Shown piece after piece: positions 26,383 to 38,840 of a DNA stretch of 64,000 bases. The notes below the pieces were generated by a model. That model saw nothing but the letters and a program-made list of their open reading frames with translations, was not told the DNA's origin and did no database searches. The translations under genes were made by a program, and so were the position numbers. This stretch comes from Chthoniobacteraceae bacterium (GTDB lineage Bacteria; Verrucomicrobiota; Verrucomicrobiia; Chthoniobacterales; Chthoniobacteraceae): positions 1 to 64,000 of the forward strand of contig CANIWM010000001.1 in the NCBI GenBank assembly GCA_947471505.1, read 5' to 3'. Within the stretch, counting starts at the first letter, position 1. Each line of letters starts with the position of its first letter.

Positions 26383-28839
26383 TTACCGCCCGAGATTGAG
26401 CTGCGGAGAGATGCCCACAGCTCCGTTGCCGTTGCCGGGCTGCTGGGCCGGTGGCGTGGTGACTACGGTCGCGCCGGGTGTGATCTTCACGGTGCCTGTC
26501 TGTGTCTGCCCTGCGAAGACACCTGTGGCGACGCTTTGGTTGGGCAGGAGGACGCCTTGGAAGCTGCGCATCTCGCCATCATACGGGTGCTCGAACGTGC
26601 CGGTAAATGTGCCGGAGGTCGGGTAGAGTGTGAGCTTGGATACGTTGCCTTTTGGCAGCTCCACGCGGTTGTTTTTATCGATGGTGAAGTTGCGCGTGAT
26701 GTTGCTGGTGAGGTTCCCGCCTTGGAAGGTGATGGTGGCGTCGCTGGTGTCGGCGTTGAGCACGCGCTCGCGCTTTGCGGGCGGTGTGTAGGCTCCGCCA
26801 GTTGCGTTCACGGTGGTGTAGAAGCCTTCGGCAAACTTGGTCGCTCCATCGTCTGGCGGGCGATACCATTTCAGGTCGCCAGCAGCCGTCACGTCGGTCG
26901 TCCCGGCGAGGGTGACGATGCCCTGCACTCGCGCGTCTTTTGGCGAGAGCCAAAGCGGGATGCCAGTCGCGGTGTCGGTGCCGGAGAGCGTGGAGCCGTA
27001 GGTGAACTTGCTGCCGTCGCCGAGGAGTCCCTGGATGCTGACGCCGCCCCATTCTTTCACCGTCATGCGCATGAAGCCCGCGCCTTCTGGCAGGCCACTA
27101 TTCGACTGACCGGCGGTGGTCGTATTCGTCGGAGCGGGGAGCGTCATGGTGTAAAGTCCGGCGAGTTCCGTCATGCGCGCTTTGGTGACTTCGTTCGTCG
27201 TCGTCGCAGCGCTGTAAGTGCCGTCATCGCGGGAGAAGCTGAAGTCGAACTTCACATTGCTGGGCGAACCGCTCGCTGCGGCATTGTTATTTCCGCCGCC
27301 GGGTCCTCCCCCACCGCCGTTGTTGCCGCCGGTATTTGTCTGGGCTCCCGCGACGAGGCTGGCGGTCACTTCCATGTAAAGGCCCGAGGGAGTCGTTCCA
27401 CGAAACTTCCCGTCTGCACCCAACTCGCCCGTGACCACGTAGCTCTCGTTGCCGATGGAGATTCTGGCGGTGAACTTCCCGCCTTTATTCGCCAGTAATT
27501 TGAACGCGCCTGCGATGTCGCCGTCCGCATTTTTAATGAGCCCGCTGTTCACGCCAGAGAGTGATTGCTGGAAGTCAGGCAGCGTTTGGAAAGTGCCCGT
27601 TTTTATCGTGGTCGTCTTCGTGTTCTTCGGGTGCGACGCGGTGAGGGTGTAGCTGTATCGCGTGTTGGGGATGAGGTCTTGCAGGTCGAAGGAGATTGCC
27701 ACATTTCGCCCATCCTGCGGGACGGCAGCGAGGCGGGTGACGGTGGTTGTTTTCTCCCCGATGGTCACCGCGAGGGTGAGGTCCACTTTCGCGCCGTGCG
27801 CGGTAACGGTGGCGGTGAGGTTTGCAGTCTCCCTCTTGACGGTCACCTCCGGTTTTACCGTGGGCGCTTGAGGAAGAGTAAAGGTCAGGTCCGCCGTGGC
27901 TGTCGCGCCCACGGAGTTCGTCGCAGTTACTTTATAGTGATACGTCTGCGCGATCAGGCCAGTGAGGTGAACGACGGTCGCCACGGGCTTCTTCACGCCG
28001 GTCTGCGAGGAGGGGACTTTCTCCGCCACGGTGACGGTGCTGCCGTAGGCGGGGGCCGCCGTACCGAAGTCCGCCTTCACCGTAGTCTCCGCGCCCTGCG
28101 CGTCCACCGTCAGCGTGATGTCTGCGGTGCTCTCCGTGATGACATCCACCGTCGGAGTGACGAGGATGAGGGGCTTTTTCGCGGGCATGACGAAGGTCAA
28201 ATCCGCCGTAGCCGCGTCCGGCACGGTGCCGTTCTTCGCAGTGATCTTGTAGTGGTAAGTCGCCCCAAGCTTGAGCCCCGTGATGGGGAAAGTGGTCACC
28301 TCATCCACGGCGGTCGCACCCACTTTTGCCGTCGCCGTTTTCCCATACTGGTCCGTTTCGCCATAGACGAGCGTCACGGTCGTCTCACTCCCGTTCCCCG
28401 TGATGAGCGCGTTGATATTTGCGCTCCCGTCGAGGACTTGAGTCGCAGTCACCGTGCCGATGATCGGCGGTGCGGATGCGGGGATTTCGATTAACAGGTC
28501 TGCCGATTCCGCCGCTGGTGCCACCGTGTTATTCGCCACGACTTTGCAGAGGTATTTTTCCCCAAACGTCAGACGCGTCAGCGAAAACGAGAACGGCGAA
28601 TCCGCCGTCACGCCGTCCTGATTAAGAGTTCTCGTGAGGATGATTGCCGGATCCGTCAGCGTCCGAAGCGTGAGCGTCAGCGTCGTAGCTTTACCATTTC
28701 CCGTCACAGTCCCCGAGACTGTGGCTCGTGCCCCCGGCAGTTCCGTGCGAGCCACCCCGGCGAGCGTCGGCGGCAAGTCTTGGGCGAAAAGAAACGCTGG
28801 CAGGAGAAAAGCAGCGATGGCGAAAAGGAGTGATTTCAT
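26383..28839 (-). CDS. Large secreted fibronectin-III-like repeat protein with shared C-terminal module
   Basis: This 818-residue protein begins with signal peptide MKSLLFAIAAFLLPAFLFAQ. Residues of about 25-430 hold four or five fibronectin-III-like repeats, each ending with a pattern such as GLKLGATYHYKITAKNGTVPDAATADLTFVMP. A Gly/Asn-rich linker (NTGGNNGGGGGPGGGNNNAA) follows at about 510-530. The C-terminal half has the two-part beta module also seen in 13855-15870: GLYTMTL...PEGAGFMRMTVKEWGGVSIQGLLGDGSKFTYG, GIVTL...GDLKWYRP and TGGAYTPPAKRERVL. A surface adhesion or matrix role is likely but unproven. It is convergent with queA. Confidence 0.72.
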   Translation of the reverse strand: MKSLLFAIAAFLLPAFLFAQDLPPTLAGVARTELPGARATVSGTVTGNGKATTLTLTLRTLTDPAIILTRTLNQDGVTADSPFSFSLTRLTFGEKYLCKVVANNTVAPAAESADLLIEIPASAPPIIGTVTATQVLDGSANINALITGNGSETTVTLVYGETDQYGKTATAKVGATAVDEVTTFPITGLKLGATYHYKITAKNGTVPDAATADLTFVMPAKKPLILVTPTVDVITESTADITLTVDAQGAETTVKADFGTAAPAYGSTVTVAEKVPSSQTGVKKPVATVVHLTGLIAQTYHYKVTATNSVGATATADLTFTLPQAPTVKPEVTVKRETANLTATVTAHGAKVDLTLAVTIGEKTTTVTRLAAVPQDGRNVAISFDLQDLIPNTRYSYTLTASHPKNTKTTTIKTGTFQTLPDFQQSLSGVNSGLIKNADGDIAGAFKLLANKGGKFTARISIGNESYVVTGELGADGKFRGTTPSGLYMEVTASLVAGAQTNTGGNNGGGGGPGGGNNNAAASGSPSNVKFDFSFSRDDGTYSAATTTNEVTKARMTELAGLYTMTLPAPTNTTTAGQSNSGLPEGAGFMRMTVKEWGGVSIQGLLGDGSKFTYGSTLSGTDTATGIPLWLSPKDARVQGIVTLAGTTDVTAAGDLKWYRPPDDGATKFAEGFYTTVNATGGAYTPPAKRERVLNADTSDATITFQGGNLTSNITRNFTIDKNNRVELPKGNVSKLTLYPTSGTFTGTFEHPYDGEMRSFQGVLLPNQSVATGVFAGQTQTGTVKITPGATVVTTPPAQQPGNGNGAVGISPQLNLGR

Positions 28840-28996
28840 TGAAAGAAAAGGTGTCGGGCGAGCGTATCCTCCTCCATGCGACAGTTACTTCAACCATTTG
28901 TTCACCCAAGGTTGCCAATTATTTCCACATTTTAAGCGTGAACATTTCAGCCACTTCACTTGTCCTACCGCGCCGAGTCCGCCTATAAACCAATAA
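28840..28996. promoter_or_regulatory. Divergent gap between secreted protein and moxR
   Basis: This 157-base gap lies between two divergently transcribed genes and must hold both promoters. It is AT-richer than the flanking genes. I see no convincing palindrome or conserved promoter box. Confidence 0.35.
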
Positions 28997-30013
<1,017 letters not shown>

Positions 30014-30014
30014 A

Positions 30015-30035
30015 ACGGGATGCGGGATGCGGGAT
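30015..30035. repeat. Heptamer tandem repeat (GCGGGAT), left side of an inserted gene
   Basis: Directly after the moxR stop lie about three copies of GCGGGAT (first copy ACGGGAT). Degenerate copies follow up to about 30060. The same heptamer occurs in inverted orientation, five exact copies, at 30981-31015. The two sets bracket the unrelated gene at 30142-30876. Confidence 0.8.
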
Positions 30036-30141
30036 ACATGAGGCGAGATGCGCGGGACGGGTTGCGTGAAAACAAACGTTCCCGCGCGCGGTCATGTCAT
30101 GCGTGCAGCGCAAAAACAACAATAGCTGGAGATTGCCGCAA

Positions 30142-30876
30142 ATGACCGTTACCGCTCGCGCAAGTAAACCTTCCATAGCTCGGCTGTTCAACCACTGCGC
30201 CGCGAAAATCGGGCCGTCTCAAATACGCAACAACGTGCCCAACGATCCGGGAAGCGCTGGATACGATGACGTGTTGCGAAAGATTTTGACCGCCGGTTCG
30301 CTTCCGAGCAGGCAGCAGTTCGAAGCTGATTGGTCCGACTTGTCGGAAACATTTCTGTCACTTGGTGGCCGAGTCCGCGGCAACGACAAAGCGCAATTCC
30401 GGCGTTTTCGACTGTTTGGGTTCTCAATTGCTTTGGATGCTACCGATCGCGATTTCAGTATGGGATTCTCGGCACCATTCCTAAGTGTGGTGGTTGGCTG
30501 CCTGCTTACAGACGTAACGAAATTGAGCGACCAAAAAGCGTATTCGACTGTAAGGGCGGCACTCGCTGAACTCGAGATCCCGCATCCATATAGGCAAAGA
30601 GAAGAGCTACCTTTTTTGACCCTCGGAATTCTCATCGCGTCACGGCTTTGTGGAGCTCCATATCAGTCGCTCGAACCTCTCGTCAGCCGTCTATTTTCGG
30701 AGATCAAAGACGCAGAATCCCATGCCCTCGGTCAATCAAGCCCCGAAATTTTTTGGGCTTCCGGCGTTGGCGCAAGCATGATGCGCGACGAGTGGCAGGA
30801 ATTGATTCGCGAACACCTGTCTGATTCGCCGCCGGCCTCGGAGTTGAATTGGCTCGTCACGGAACTACTCAAATGA
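30142..30876 (+). CDS. Unrecognised accessory gene inserted between moxR and DUF58
   Basis: This 244-residue soluble protein starts MTVTARASKPSIARLFNH. ATG 30142 has a GGAG about eleven bases upstream. A start at 30094 is possible but lacks one. It is visibly lower in GC and uses more A/T-ending codons than its neighbours. It has no signal peptide. A central hydrophobic stretch is FSMGFSAPFLSVVVGCLLTDVT, and the C-terminus is helical. I do not recognise a family. A DUF-type protein of polymorphic immunity or unknown cytosolic role is possible. Its composition and bracketing by inverted heptamer repeats indicate acquisition into an existing operon. Confidence 0.6.
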   Translation: MTVTARASKPSIARLFNHCAAKIGPSQIRNNVPNDPGSAGYDDVLRKILTAGSLPSRQQFEADWSDLSETFLSLGGRVRGNDKAQFRRFRLFGFSIALDATDRDFSMGFSAPFLSVVVGCLLTDVTKLSDQKAYSTVRAALAELEIPHPYRQREELPFLTLGILIASRLCGAPYQSLEPLVSRLFSEIKDAESHALGQSSPEIFWASGVGASMMRDEWQELIREHLSDSPPASELNWLVTELLK

Positions 30877-30977
30877 ACGATCCTCACGAATCCGTAGTTT
30901 CTCGATTCGCGCTATGCACTTGGGGTTGCTCGCATCGACCGCGCGCCAATTCGCGTCTTTCCTCGAACCCTGTGCTG

Positions 30978-31912
<935 letters not shown>

Positions 31913-33928
31913 ATGACTTATCTCCAGCCGTGGTCCCTGTGGCTCCTTTCGCTTTGCCTCCTGCCGATCATCATCCACATGCTCAACCGGCTCCGTTACA
32001 AAACGGTGCAGTGGGCGGCGATGTACTTCCTCCTCAAAGCCAACAAAGCTGCGACGAAGCGTGCAAAGCTCCGGCAGTACATCCTCCTGCTGTTCCGCGC
32101 GCTGGCCGTGCTCTTTCTCATCTGGGCCATGATGCGGCCGAAGACTGGTGGGTTTCTCGGCAAGTCGGCGGGCGGTGCGCCGGAGGTCATCATCGTCATG
32201 CTCGACCGGTCCGCCAGCATGGAGGCGCGGGTTTCCAGCGACCGGCAGGATACCAAACGCCAGCAGGCCATCGCGCTGCTTACGGAAGCGGCGAAGGACA
32301 GCATCGGCAGCCGCTTCGTCTTCATCGAAAACGTCCTCCGCGCCCCGCTGGAAGTCGCCGATTTGAAGACCCTCGCGACCCTCCAAACCGCCGAGGCCAC
32401 CGATACCGCCGCCGACATCCCCGCGATGTTCCGCACGGCGCTGGCGTATCTCGTTAAAAACAAACCCGGCAGCGCGGAAATCTGGCTCGCGAGTGATTTG
32501 CAGACCAGCAATTGGCGCGACGTGAGCACCGAGTGGCAGGACATTGCGGCGCGATTGACCGGCCTGCCCGAAACGCAAATCCGCCTGCTCGACCTCTCCT
32601 CCGGGCCCGGCACGAATCTCTCCATCGCGGTGAAGGCCGCTGAGTTTCGCCCGTCAAAAACTGCGCCGGAAAAAGGCACGTTCGCCGTCTCGCTGGAAAC
32701 TCGTAGCGGTGGCGCGACCGGCACGTTCCCGCTCAAAATCACTCGCGATGGTGCCACGAGCCAGACCGACCTCGTGCTCAACTCCGCCATCCGCCGCGAA
32801 GCGATAAAATACGACATCGCCAAGCTCCCCGAAGGCGGCGGCTGGGGAAAATACGAGCTCCCCGCCGATGAAAACCTCGGGGACAACGCCGCCTATTTTA
32901 CCTACCGCACACCGGTCCCGCTCCACGCGGCAATCGTGAGTGACCTTCCCGCAGCCAAGCGCATCGCCTTCGCTGCCGCGCCCGATAAAACGCGCACCGA
33001 CCGCACCGCCGAACTCATCCCGCCGGCTCGCACTGCCGACATCAAATGGAAAGACGCCGCGCTTATCGTCTGGCAAGGCCCGCCGCCCACAGACGCTGTC
33101 GCCAAGCAGCTCCAGGCATTCGTGGAAAGTGGCGGCGTCCTTCTGGCGTTCCCCGCTGGCGGCGATAGCGGCAACGGCCCGCTCGGCATTACATGGGGCG
33201 CAGCCGAGAACGGCAAAGAACCCTTCCGAGTAGTGAGTTGGGACGAACTCGACGGCCCGCTCGCCCGCACCGACAACGGCACGTCGCTCCCGCTCGCCCG
33301 CCTCGAATTTGCCCGCCGTCAGGTCGGTCGCATCGCCAGCGAAACCGCCCACGTCTATGGAGTCTTCGCCGACGGTCAGCCGTTTCTGATCGGACAACAA
33401 ATCGGCTCCGGCCACATCTTCGCTTGCGCCACCGCGCCCGACCCGGAGTGGGGCAGCTTCAGCGACGGCTTCGTCCTCCTGCCCATGATGCAACGCCTGC
33501 TCGCCCAAGGCGGCACGCGCCTCGCGCCGCCCGCGCTCGCAATCGCCGGCGACTGGCAACCTTCCGCCGACGACACATGGACCGCCGTAGAAACCGACCG
33601 CCGACGCGATCCACGCTGGCACGCTGGCGTTTACAAGAAAGCCGACCGCCTCATCGCCCTCAACCGCGCCGAAGCCGAGGATGCGCCCGATTACCTCAAC
33701 GCCGACGCCATTAAAAAGCTGCTCCCCAACGCCAAACTCGACGTGCTCACCGGCGCGCTCACGATGAAAGCCGACCGCCTCACCAGCGAAATCTGGCCCA
33801 TCATGATCATGGCGACGATGCTCTTCATGACCCTCGAAATGTTGCTCGCAACCAGCAAAGCGCTCATCCCGCAGAAACCGAAACCCAAGGTCCCCGCAGC
33901 GGCAAAACGTGAGGAGGTGGCAGCGTGA
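31913..33928 (+). CDS. BatA-like membrane protein with VWA and glutamine-amidotransferase-like regions
   Basis: This 671-residue protein opens MTYLQPWSLWLLSLCLLPIIIHMLNRLRYKTVQWAAMYFLL, the N-terminal BatA domain (aerotolerance regulator type). A second membrane helix ends near residue 75. A VWA domain follows with IIVMLDRSASMEARVS (MIDAS) and IWLASDLQTSNW. The central-to-C-terminal part (about 320-550) resembles the periplasmic amidotransferase-like region of large PVC/Bacteroidetes VWA proteins, and a last membrane segment (IMIMATMLFMTLEMLLAT) is near the end. Its ATG directly follows the DUF58 stop. A role in envelope stress with MoxR is inferred from context. Confidence 0.85.
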   Translation: MTYLQPWSLWLLSLCLLPIIIHMLNRLRYKTVQWAAMYFLLKANKAATKRAKLRQYILLLFRALAVLFLIWAMMRPKTGGFLGKSAGGAPEVIIVMLDRSASMEARVSSDRQDTKRQQAIALLTEAAKDSIGSRFVFIENVLRAPLEVADLKTLATLQTAEATDTAADIPAMFRTALAYLVKNKPGSAEIWLASDLQTSNWRDVSTEWQDIAARLTGLPETQIRLLDLSSGPGTNLSIAVKAAEFRPSKTAPEKGTFAVSLETRSGGATGTFPLKITRDGATSQTDLVLNSAIRREAIKYDIAKLPEGGGWGKYELPADENLGDNAAYFTYRTPVPLHAAIVSDLPAAKRIAFAAAPDKTRTDRTAELIPPARTADIKWKDAALIVWQGPPPTDAVAKQLQAFVESGGVLLAFPAGGDSGNGPLGITWGAAENGKEPFRVVSWDELDGPLARTDNGTSLPLARLEFARRQVGRIASETAHVYGVFADGQPFLIGQQIGSGHIFACATAPDPEWGSFSDGFVLLPMMQRLLAQGGTRLAPPALAIAGDWQPSADDTWTAVETDRRRDPRWHAGVYKKADRLIALNRAEAEDAPDYLNADAIKKLLPNAKLDVLTGALTMKADRLTSEIWPIMIMATMLFMTLEMLLATSKALIPQKPKPKVPAAAKREEVAA

Positions 33929-33989
33929 ACCCTTCCGCTCGACAAAACTATTGCGTGAACCTCACTGCATCTTCCGCTACAACTCCGCT

Positions 33990-34208
33990 ATGACAACCGC
34001 ATATCCGACTGACACACGCACGGCACCCGCCGCTGCCGTTGAGATGGCGCGTGAGGCGCTACAGAAGTATCCATTTTGCTTTTGGTTTCAGTCGCCGAAT
34101 ACGCCGCTGCACACCATCGGGCAGGTGGAGATGGTCGTCCGTCGGCTTCGGCAGCATGGGAATCGTGCGGCTTGGAACGCAGCCTACCAAATCGAGCAAT
34201 GCCTTTAA
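33990..34208 (+). CDS. Small protein paired with an AbiEii-like nucleotidyltransferase
   Basis: This 72-residue protein begins MTTAYPTDTRTAPAAAVEMAREALQKYPFCFWF and ends QVEMVVRRLRQHGNRAAWNAAYQIEQCL. It has no membrane segment. Its last ten bases overlap the next gene's start, which argues for a two-gene cassette. Such short proteins are often found directly upstream of AbiEii/AbiGii-type nucleotidyltransferases and could be the antitoxin-side partner. That pairing is inference from context and general memory, not a search. Confidence 0.6.
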   Translation: MTTAYPTDTRTAPAAAVEMAREALQKYPFCFWFQSPNTPLHTIGQVEMVVRRLRQHGNRAAWNAAYQIEQCL

Positions 34209-34981
34209 CACCATTCCAGAGTGAAGTGCTTCGCGTGATTGCCGCGAATCGTAGGATGGAGAGTCATATCGCGGGAGGAATCGCCCTGAATGCTGACCCG
34301 GCGTCGGCGCGTCTGAGCAACGACATTGATATTTTTCACGACGAAATCGCAGCAGTGGCCATCGCCAGCGAGGCCGATCTTTTGAGTCTTCGCTCAGCCG
34401 GTTACTCAGTGGAACGGCTGGTTTGGCAAGACACATTCCGCCGTGCATCGGTGGAACGCGACGGCGGCTCGGTCAAAATTGACTGGGCACACGATTCCGC
34501 GTGGCGGTTTTTCCCCGTTGAACCGGACCCGATCCTCGTGTGGCGGCTCCATAGATTCGACGCACTCGCCAACAAGACGCTGGCTATGAGCGCACGCAAT
34601 GAAACGCGCGACCTCGTGGATCTGGTGTCAAATCAACAAGTGATGCCGCTCCACGCTGTGGTGTGGGGAGCTTGCTCAAAAGACCCAGGCTTCACTCCCG
34701 CGTTGTTGCTCGAACTGATGCGGCGGAACGCGAAGATTGATCCTGATGCACTAGTGGACATGGGTGTGCTGATGACACCGGTAGAGCTGAAGCTGAAATG
34801 GCTTAACCTCGCAGAGGAAACCGAAATTGAAATTACAAGGGCGGCAAAAGCCGGGACCGAAATAGGCGTCGTCTTCCTCGCCCCCGATGGCTCGGTAAAA
34901 TGGTTCGACACGCCCGGAGCGACGATTCACCGCGCTACACTCGGCGGCGTGATCCCGCGGCTGAGCGGCGTGCATTACTAA
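34199..34981 (+). CDS. AbiEii/AbiGii-type nucleotidyltransferase-fold protein
   Basis: This 260-residue protein has the nucleotidyltransferase pattern MESHIAGGIALNADPASARLSNDIDIFHD: a GG loop followed by a D-x-D pair, as in the AbiEii toxin family of type IV toxin-antitoxin systems. Related proteins add nucleotides to tRNA or proteins. The remainder has LVWRLHRFDALANKTLAMSARNETRDLVDLVS, which matches the second conserved region (K.L....R...D..DL). ATG 34199 overlaps the small upstream gene. It sits three bases before the large VWA gene, so the cassette is embedded in the operon. Confidence 0.78.
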   Translation: MPLTPFQSEVLRVIAANRRMESHIAGGIALNADPASARLSNDIDIFHDEIAAVAIASEADLLSLRSAGYSVERLVWQDTFRRASVERDGGSVKIDWAHDSAWRFFPVEPDPILVWRLHRFDALANKTLAMSARNETRDLVDLVSNQQVMPLHAVVWGACSKDPGFTPALLLELMRRNAKIDPDALVDMGVLMTPVELKLKWLNLAEETEIEITRAAKAGTEIGVVFLAPDGSVKWFDTPGATIHRATLGGVIPRLSGVHY

Positions 34982-34984
34982 CCC

Positions 34985-37189
34985 ATGACCGAAGGCTGGC
35001 AATTCAACACCGCACCGTGGGCTCTCGCCACATCCGCCGCATTCCTCGCGGCGAGCGTCTGGTTTTTCTTTCGCTCGCTGAAGCGCGAGGGATCGGACGG
35101 CTGGCACATTGCGCTGCACGTCCTCCGGTTGGTCATCGCCGTCGCTGTCGCAATCACACTGCTGAAGCCAGAGCGCGTCGTGCTCGCGAAGCATTCCGAG
35201 CAACCACGTGTCGTCGTGATGTGGGACGGCTCGGGCAGCATGAAAACGAAGGACGTGCTAACCGGCGACAAGGACACGTCAACTCGCGAAGCGTGGCTCA
35301 AACAGCAGGTGGATGCGAAATTCTGGGAGCCGCTAACGAAGCGCTACAACGTCACCATCGAACCGTTTTCCACACCGCCCGAAGACACCAAAACGCTTGA
35401 TGTAGAAACGCAAATCGGCAGCGACCTCAACACCCCGCTCGACCGCGCGCTCAAGCAATACAGCGACCTGCGGGCCGTCGTGATGCTGACCGACGGCGAC
35501 CGCAATCTCGGCGAAAACCCCATCACCGCCGCCACCGCTCTCGCGCGGAAGGAAGTGCCGATTTACACCGTCGGCGTCGGCAGCGAAACGTATCTGCCGG
35601 ATGTCGAAGTCCTCAGCGTCCTCGCGCCCAGCTACGCCCTCATCAACGAGCGCGTGAGTGTCGTCGTCACCCTGCAAAACCGCCTGCCGCGCGAAGTCAA
35701 AACCACCGTGAACATCAGCGGCCCCGGCGGCGCGACGGGCTCGAAAAAGATCACGCTCCCTGCGATGGCACAGATGCAGGAGATGATCGTCTTCACACCG
35801 CAGAATGAAGGCGCGGGCGATTTCAAAGTGAGCATCCCGCTCGAGCGAGAAGACGTCTTCCCGCTCAACAACGAGCGCACATTTCCCCTCGCCGTGCGCA
35901 AGGAAACGCTGAAGGTCCTTGTCGTCGATTCACAGCCGCGCTGGGAGTTCCGTTACCTCCGCAATGCGCTCATGCGCGACCCGAGCGTGGTCGTGAACAC
36001 CGTCCTTTATCACCCGCAAATCGGCATTGGCGAAGGCGTCGGCTACCTGCCGGAGTTCCCCACGAAAAAGGAAGATTTGCAGGGCTACGATGTGGTCTTC
36101 CTCGGCGATGTCGGTGTCGGACAAGGCATGCTCTCGCCCGAACAAGCGCAGATGCTCGCCGGCCTCGTCACGCAGCAGGCCAGCGGCCTCGTCTTTCTCC
36201 CCGGCCCGCTCGGTCGGCAGAAATCGCTCGAAGGCACAGCGCTCGCCGACCTCATCCCTGTCGAGACTGATTACACCAAAGGCATCGGAATCGTCAGCGG
36301 TGCGGAAGCGCGACTCGAACTGTCCACACGCGGCCTCAACCACTGGCTCACGATGCTCGCGACGGACCCTAGCGCGAACCAAGCCGTGTGGCGCGGACTG
36401 CCCGGGTTTTACTGGTACGCGCCGGTAGTGAAAGCGAAAGGTGGCGCGGAGGTTTTGGCGGTCCACGAAGCCGCGCGCAATCAAAGCGGCCGCATCCCGT
36501 TGCTCGTCACACGTGCCGCTGGAAACGGCAAGGTTCTCTACATGGGGACCGACGCTGCATGGCGCTGGCGCAAAGGCGTGGAGGACACGTATCACTACCG
36601 CTTTTGGGGCCAGGTCGTCCGCTGGATGTCCCACCAGCGCCACCTCGCGCAGGAGGAAGGCATCCGCTTCTTCTACACGCCCGAGCAGCCACGCCGCGGC
36701 GACAAGGTGCGGCTCAATGCGACGGTCATGGACAAGCTCGGCGTGCCCGTTACGACCGGAAAAGTCACCGTCACCGCCAAGGCTCCCGACGGCACCACCG
36801 AAACCATAGAGCTCCTCAACGAAGACCCCGAATGGGGCGTCTATTCCGGTCCGTTCGTCCCGCGCGAAGGCGGCAAATACGAACTCGAAATCGCGAGCGA
36901 AACCGCCGATCGCCGGATGAAGGCCTCGCTCGATGTCTCGGTGCCCACTTTGGAAAAAGAAGGCCTGCCCGCAAAGCTCGACGTGCTCCGCGAAATCAGC
37001 GCACTCACGCAAGGCAAGTTCCACACACCCGCCGAACTCTCGCAACTCGTGAACAGCCTCTCGCTCCTCCCCGAGCGCAAGCCCGACGAGCTCCGCCTCC
37101 GCCTCTGGTGCCACCCGTTTTGGTGCGCCGGATTGCTCGCCGCGTTCGTCGCATATTGGGTCGGGCGCAAGCTCGGCGGGCTAATCTAA
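34985..37189 (+). CDS. Large VWA / glutamine-amidotransferase-like membrane protein
   Basis: This 734-residue protein has two N-terminal membrane helices (about 12-31 and 42-61). A VWA domain follows (PRVVVMWDGSGSMKTKD, MIDAS; AVVMLTDGDRNLGENP; VPIYTVGVGSET). An Ig-like region (about 215-300) comes next, then a class I glutamine-amidotransferase-like fold (TLKVLVVDSQPRWEFRYLRNALMRDP to GKVLYMGTDAAWRWRKG) without an obvious catalytic Cys triad. Near the C-terminus another helix ends the chain (FWCAGLLAAFVAYWVG). It is the last gene of the MoxR/DUF58/Bat-like operon. The family occurs widely in PVC bacteria and its role is thought to be envelope-related. Confidence 0.82.
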   Translation: MTEGWQFNTAPWALATSAAFLAASVWFFFRSLKREGSDGWHIALHVLRLVIAVAVAITLLKPERVVLAKHSEQPRVVVMWDGSGSMKTKDVLTGDKDTSTREAWLKQQVDAKFWEPLTKRYNVTIEPFSTPPEDTKTLDVETQIGSDLNTPLDRALKQYSDLRAVVMLTDGDRNLGENPITAATALARKEVPIYTVGVGSETYLPDVEVLSVLAPSYALINERVSVVVTLQNRLPREVKTTVNISGPGGATGSKKITLPAMAQMQEMIVFTPQNEGAGDFKVSIPLEREDVFPLNNERTFPLAVRKETLKVLVVDSQPRWEFRYLRNALMRDPSVVVNTVLYHPQIGIGEGVGYLPEFPTKKEDLQGYDVVFLGDVGVGQGMLSPEQAQMLAGLVTQQASGLVFLPGPLGRQKSLEGTALADLIPVETDYTKGIGIVSGAEARLELSTRGLNHWLTMLATDPSANQAVWRGLPGFYWYAPVVKAKGGAEVLAVHEAARNQSGRIPLLVTRAAGNGKVLYMGTDAAWRWRKGVEDTYHYRFWGQVVRWMSHQRHLAQEEGIRFFYTPEQPRRGDKVRLNATVMDKLGVPVTTGKVTVTAKAPDGTTETIELLNEDPEWGVYSGPFVPREGGKYELEIASETADRRMKASLDVSVPTLEKEGLPAKLDVLREISALTQGKFHTPAELSQLVNSLSLLPERKPDELRLRLWCHPFWCAGLLAAFVAYWVGRKLGGLI

Positions 37190-37310
37190 AGACTGCTCCG
37201 CACCAACCCCGTCCAATGGTCCACGGCCGCAAGGAAATACAGCCCTAGCATGGCAAGGGAGGGGCAAAACGTAGTGTTTTCGCGAGGGCCGCTTATTGTG
37301 GAAATCCGCG

Positions 37311-37937
<627 letters not shown>

Positions 37938-38069
37938 ATTATTAGGGACGGGAGATTGGGGAATGGATGGGCGGATTGCAAGTGCGGCGGCTCGAAGGTT
38001 TTGGGGTGGTGCATTTTTCGCGAAGCGTGCGTTGCGTCCCGCGTCGCGCCTGCTAGGGACTTGTCCGCG

Positions 38070-38840
38070 ATGGCGATCTCGTCTTTTTACATCCTCGCAG
38101 CCGATCAAAGCGGCGGGCTCATTTATGCGTTCGAACACTGCACGCTGCCGGGGAAACTCGTACTGCTCGCACTGTTCTTCGCGTCGTTGCTTTCGTGGAC
38201 GGTGATGTGGACGAAGTTCCGGCAACTCCGGCGCTCGCAGGCCCGACGGGAGGATTTTCTGAGTGCGTTTCGAGGCAACCGTCAGCCGCTCAATCTCTAT
38301 GAAGCGCAGGAGTTGTTTCGAGGAACGCCGGTTTTCTCGGTGTACCAAGATGGGTGCGAGGAGCTGTGCTTGCAGATGCTCGGCTCGGCTGAGGTGGATG
38401 AAACTTTCGCCGCACGGCTGGAGACTGCGGTGCTAATTTCTCCCGCGCAGATGGGCGTAGTGAAGACTGCGCTGGAGCGCTCGGTAGGCGAAAGTGCTCT
38501 GGCTCTGGAGTCTCGCATGGTGCTGCTCTCGACGGTGGTGAGCGGTGCGCCGTTCCTCGGCCTGCTGGGGACGGTGTGGGGCGTGATGGAGACGTTTGGC
38601 GATGTGGGGCAGGCCGGAAAGGCGAACCTCGCGACGATGGCTCCGGGCGTCTCTGCGGCGCTGATCACCACGGTGATGGGTCTTCTCGTGGCGATCCCGG
38701 CGATGTTCGGGCACAATTATCTCATCAGCTCGCTGCGCGGAATGGTCGTGGAGTTGGAGCTTTTCGCCGCGGAGTTGGCGAGCGTCTTCGAGCACAAATA
38801 CGTGGACCACCACGCGCCCCGCCGGGAGCCCACGCCATGA
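38070..38840 (+). CDS. exbB: ExbB/TolQ/MotA-family proton channel protein
   Basis: This 256-residue membrane protein has a first helix ([22 protein letters not shown]), a cytoplasmic domain, and two C-terminal helices with [25 protein letters not shown] and [26 protein letters not shown]. These are the signature segments of ExbB/TolQ. It forms a five-fold proton channel with the ExbD/TolR product and powers TonB-dependent uptake or Tol-type envelope functions. The stop overlaps the exbD start by four bases. ATG 38070 is chosen by fit to the family. Confidence 0.9.
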   Translation: MAISSFYILAADQSGGLIYAFEHCTLPGKLVLLALFFASLLSWTVMWTKFRQLRRSQARREDFLSAFRGNRQPLNLYEAQELFRGTPVFSVYQDGCEELCLQMLGSAEVDETFAARLETAVLISPAQMGVVKTALERSVGESALALESRMVLLSTVVSGAPFLGLLGTVWGVMETFGDVGQAGKANLATMAPGVSAALITTVMGLLVAIPAMFGHNYLISSLRGMVVELELFAAELASVFEHKYVDHHAPRREPTP

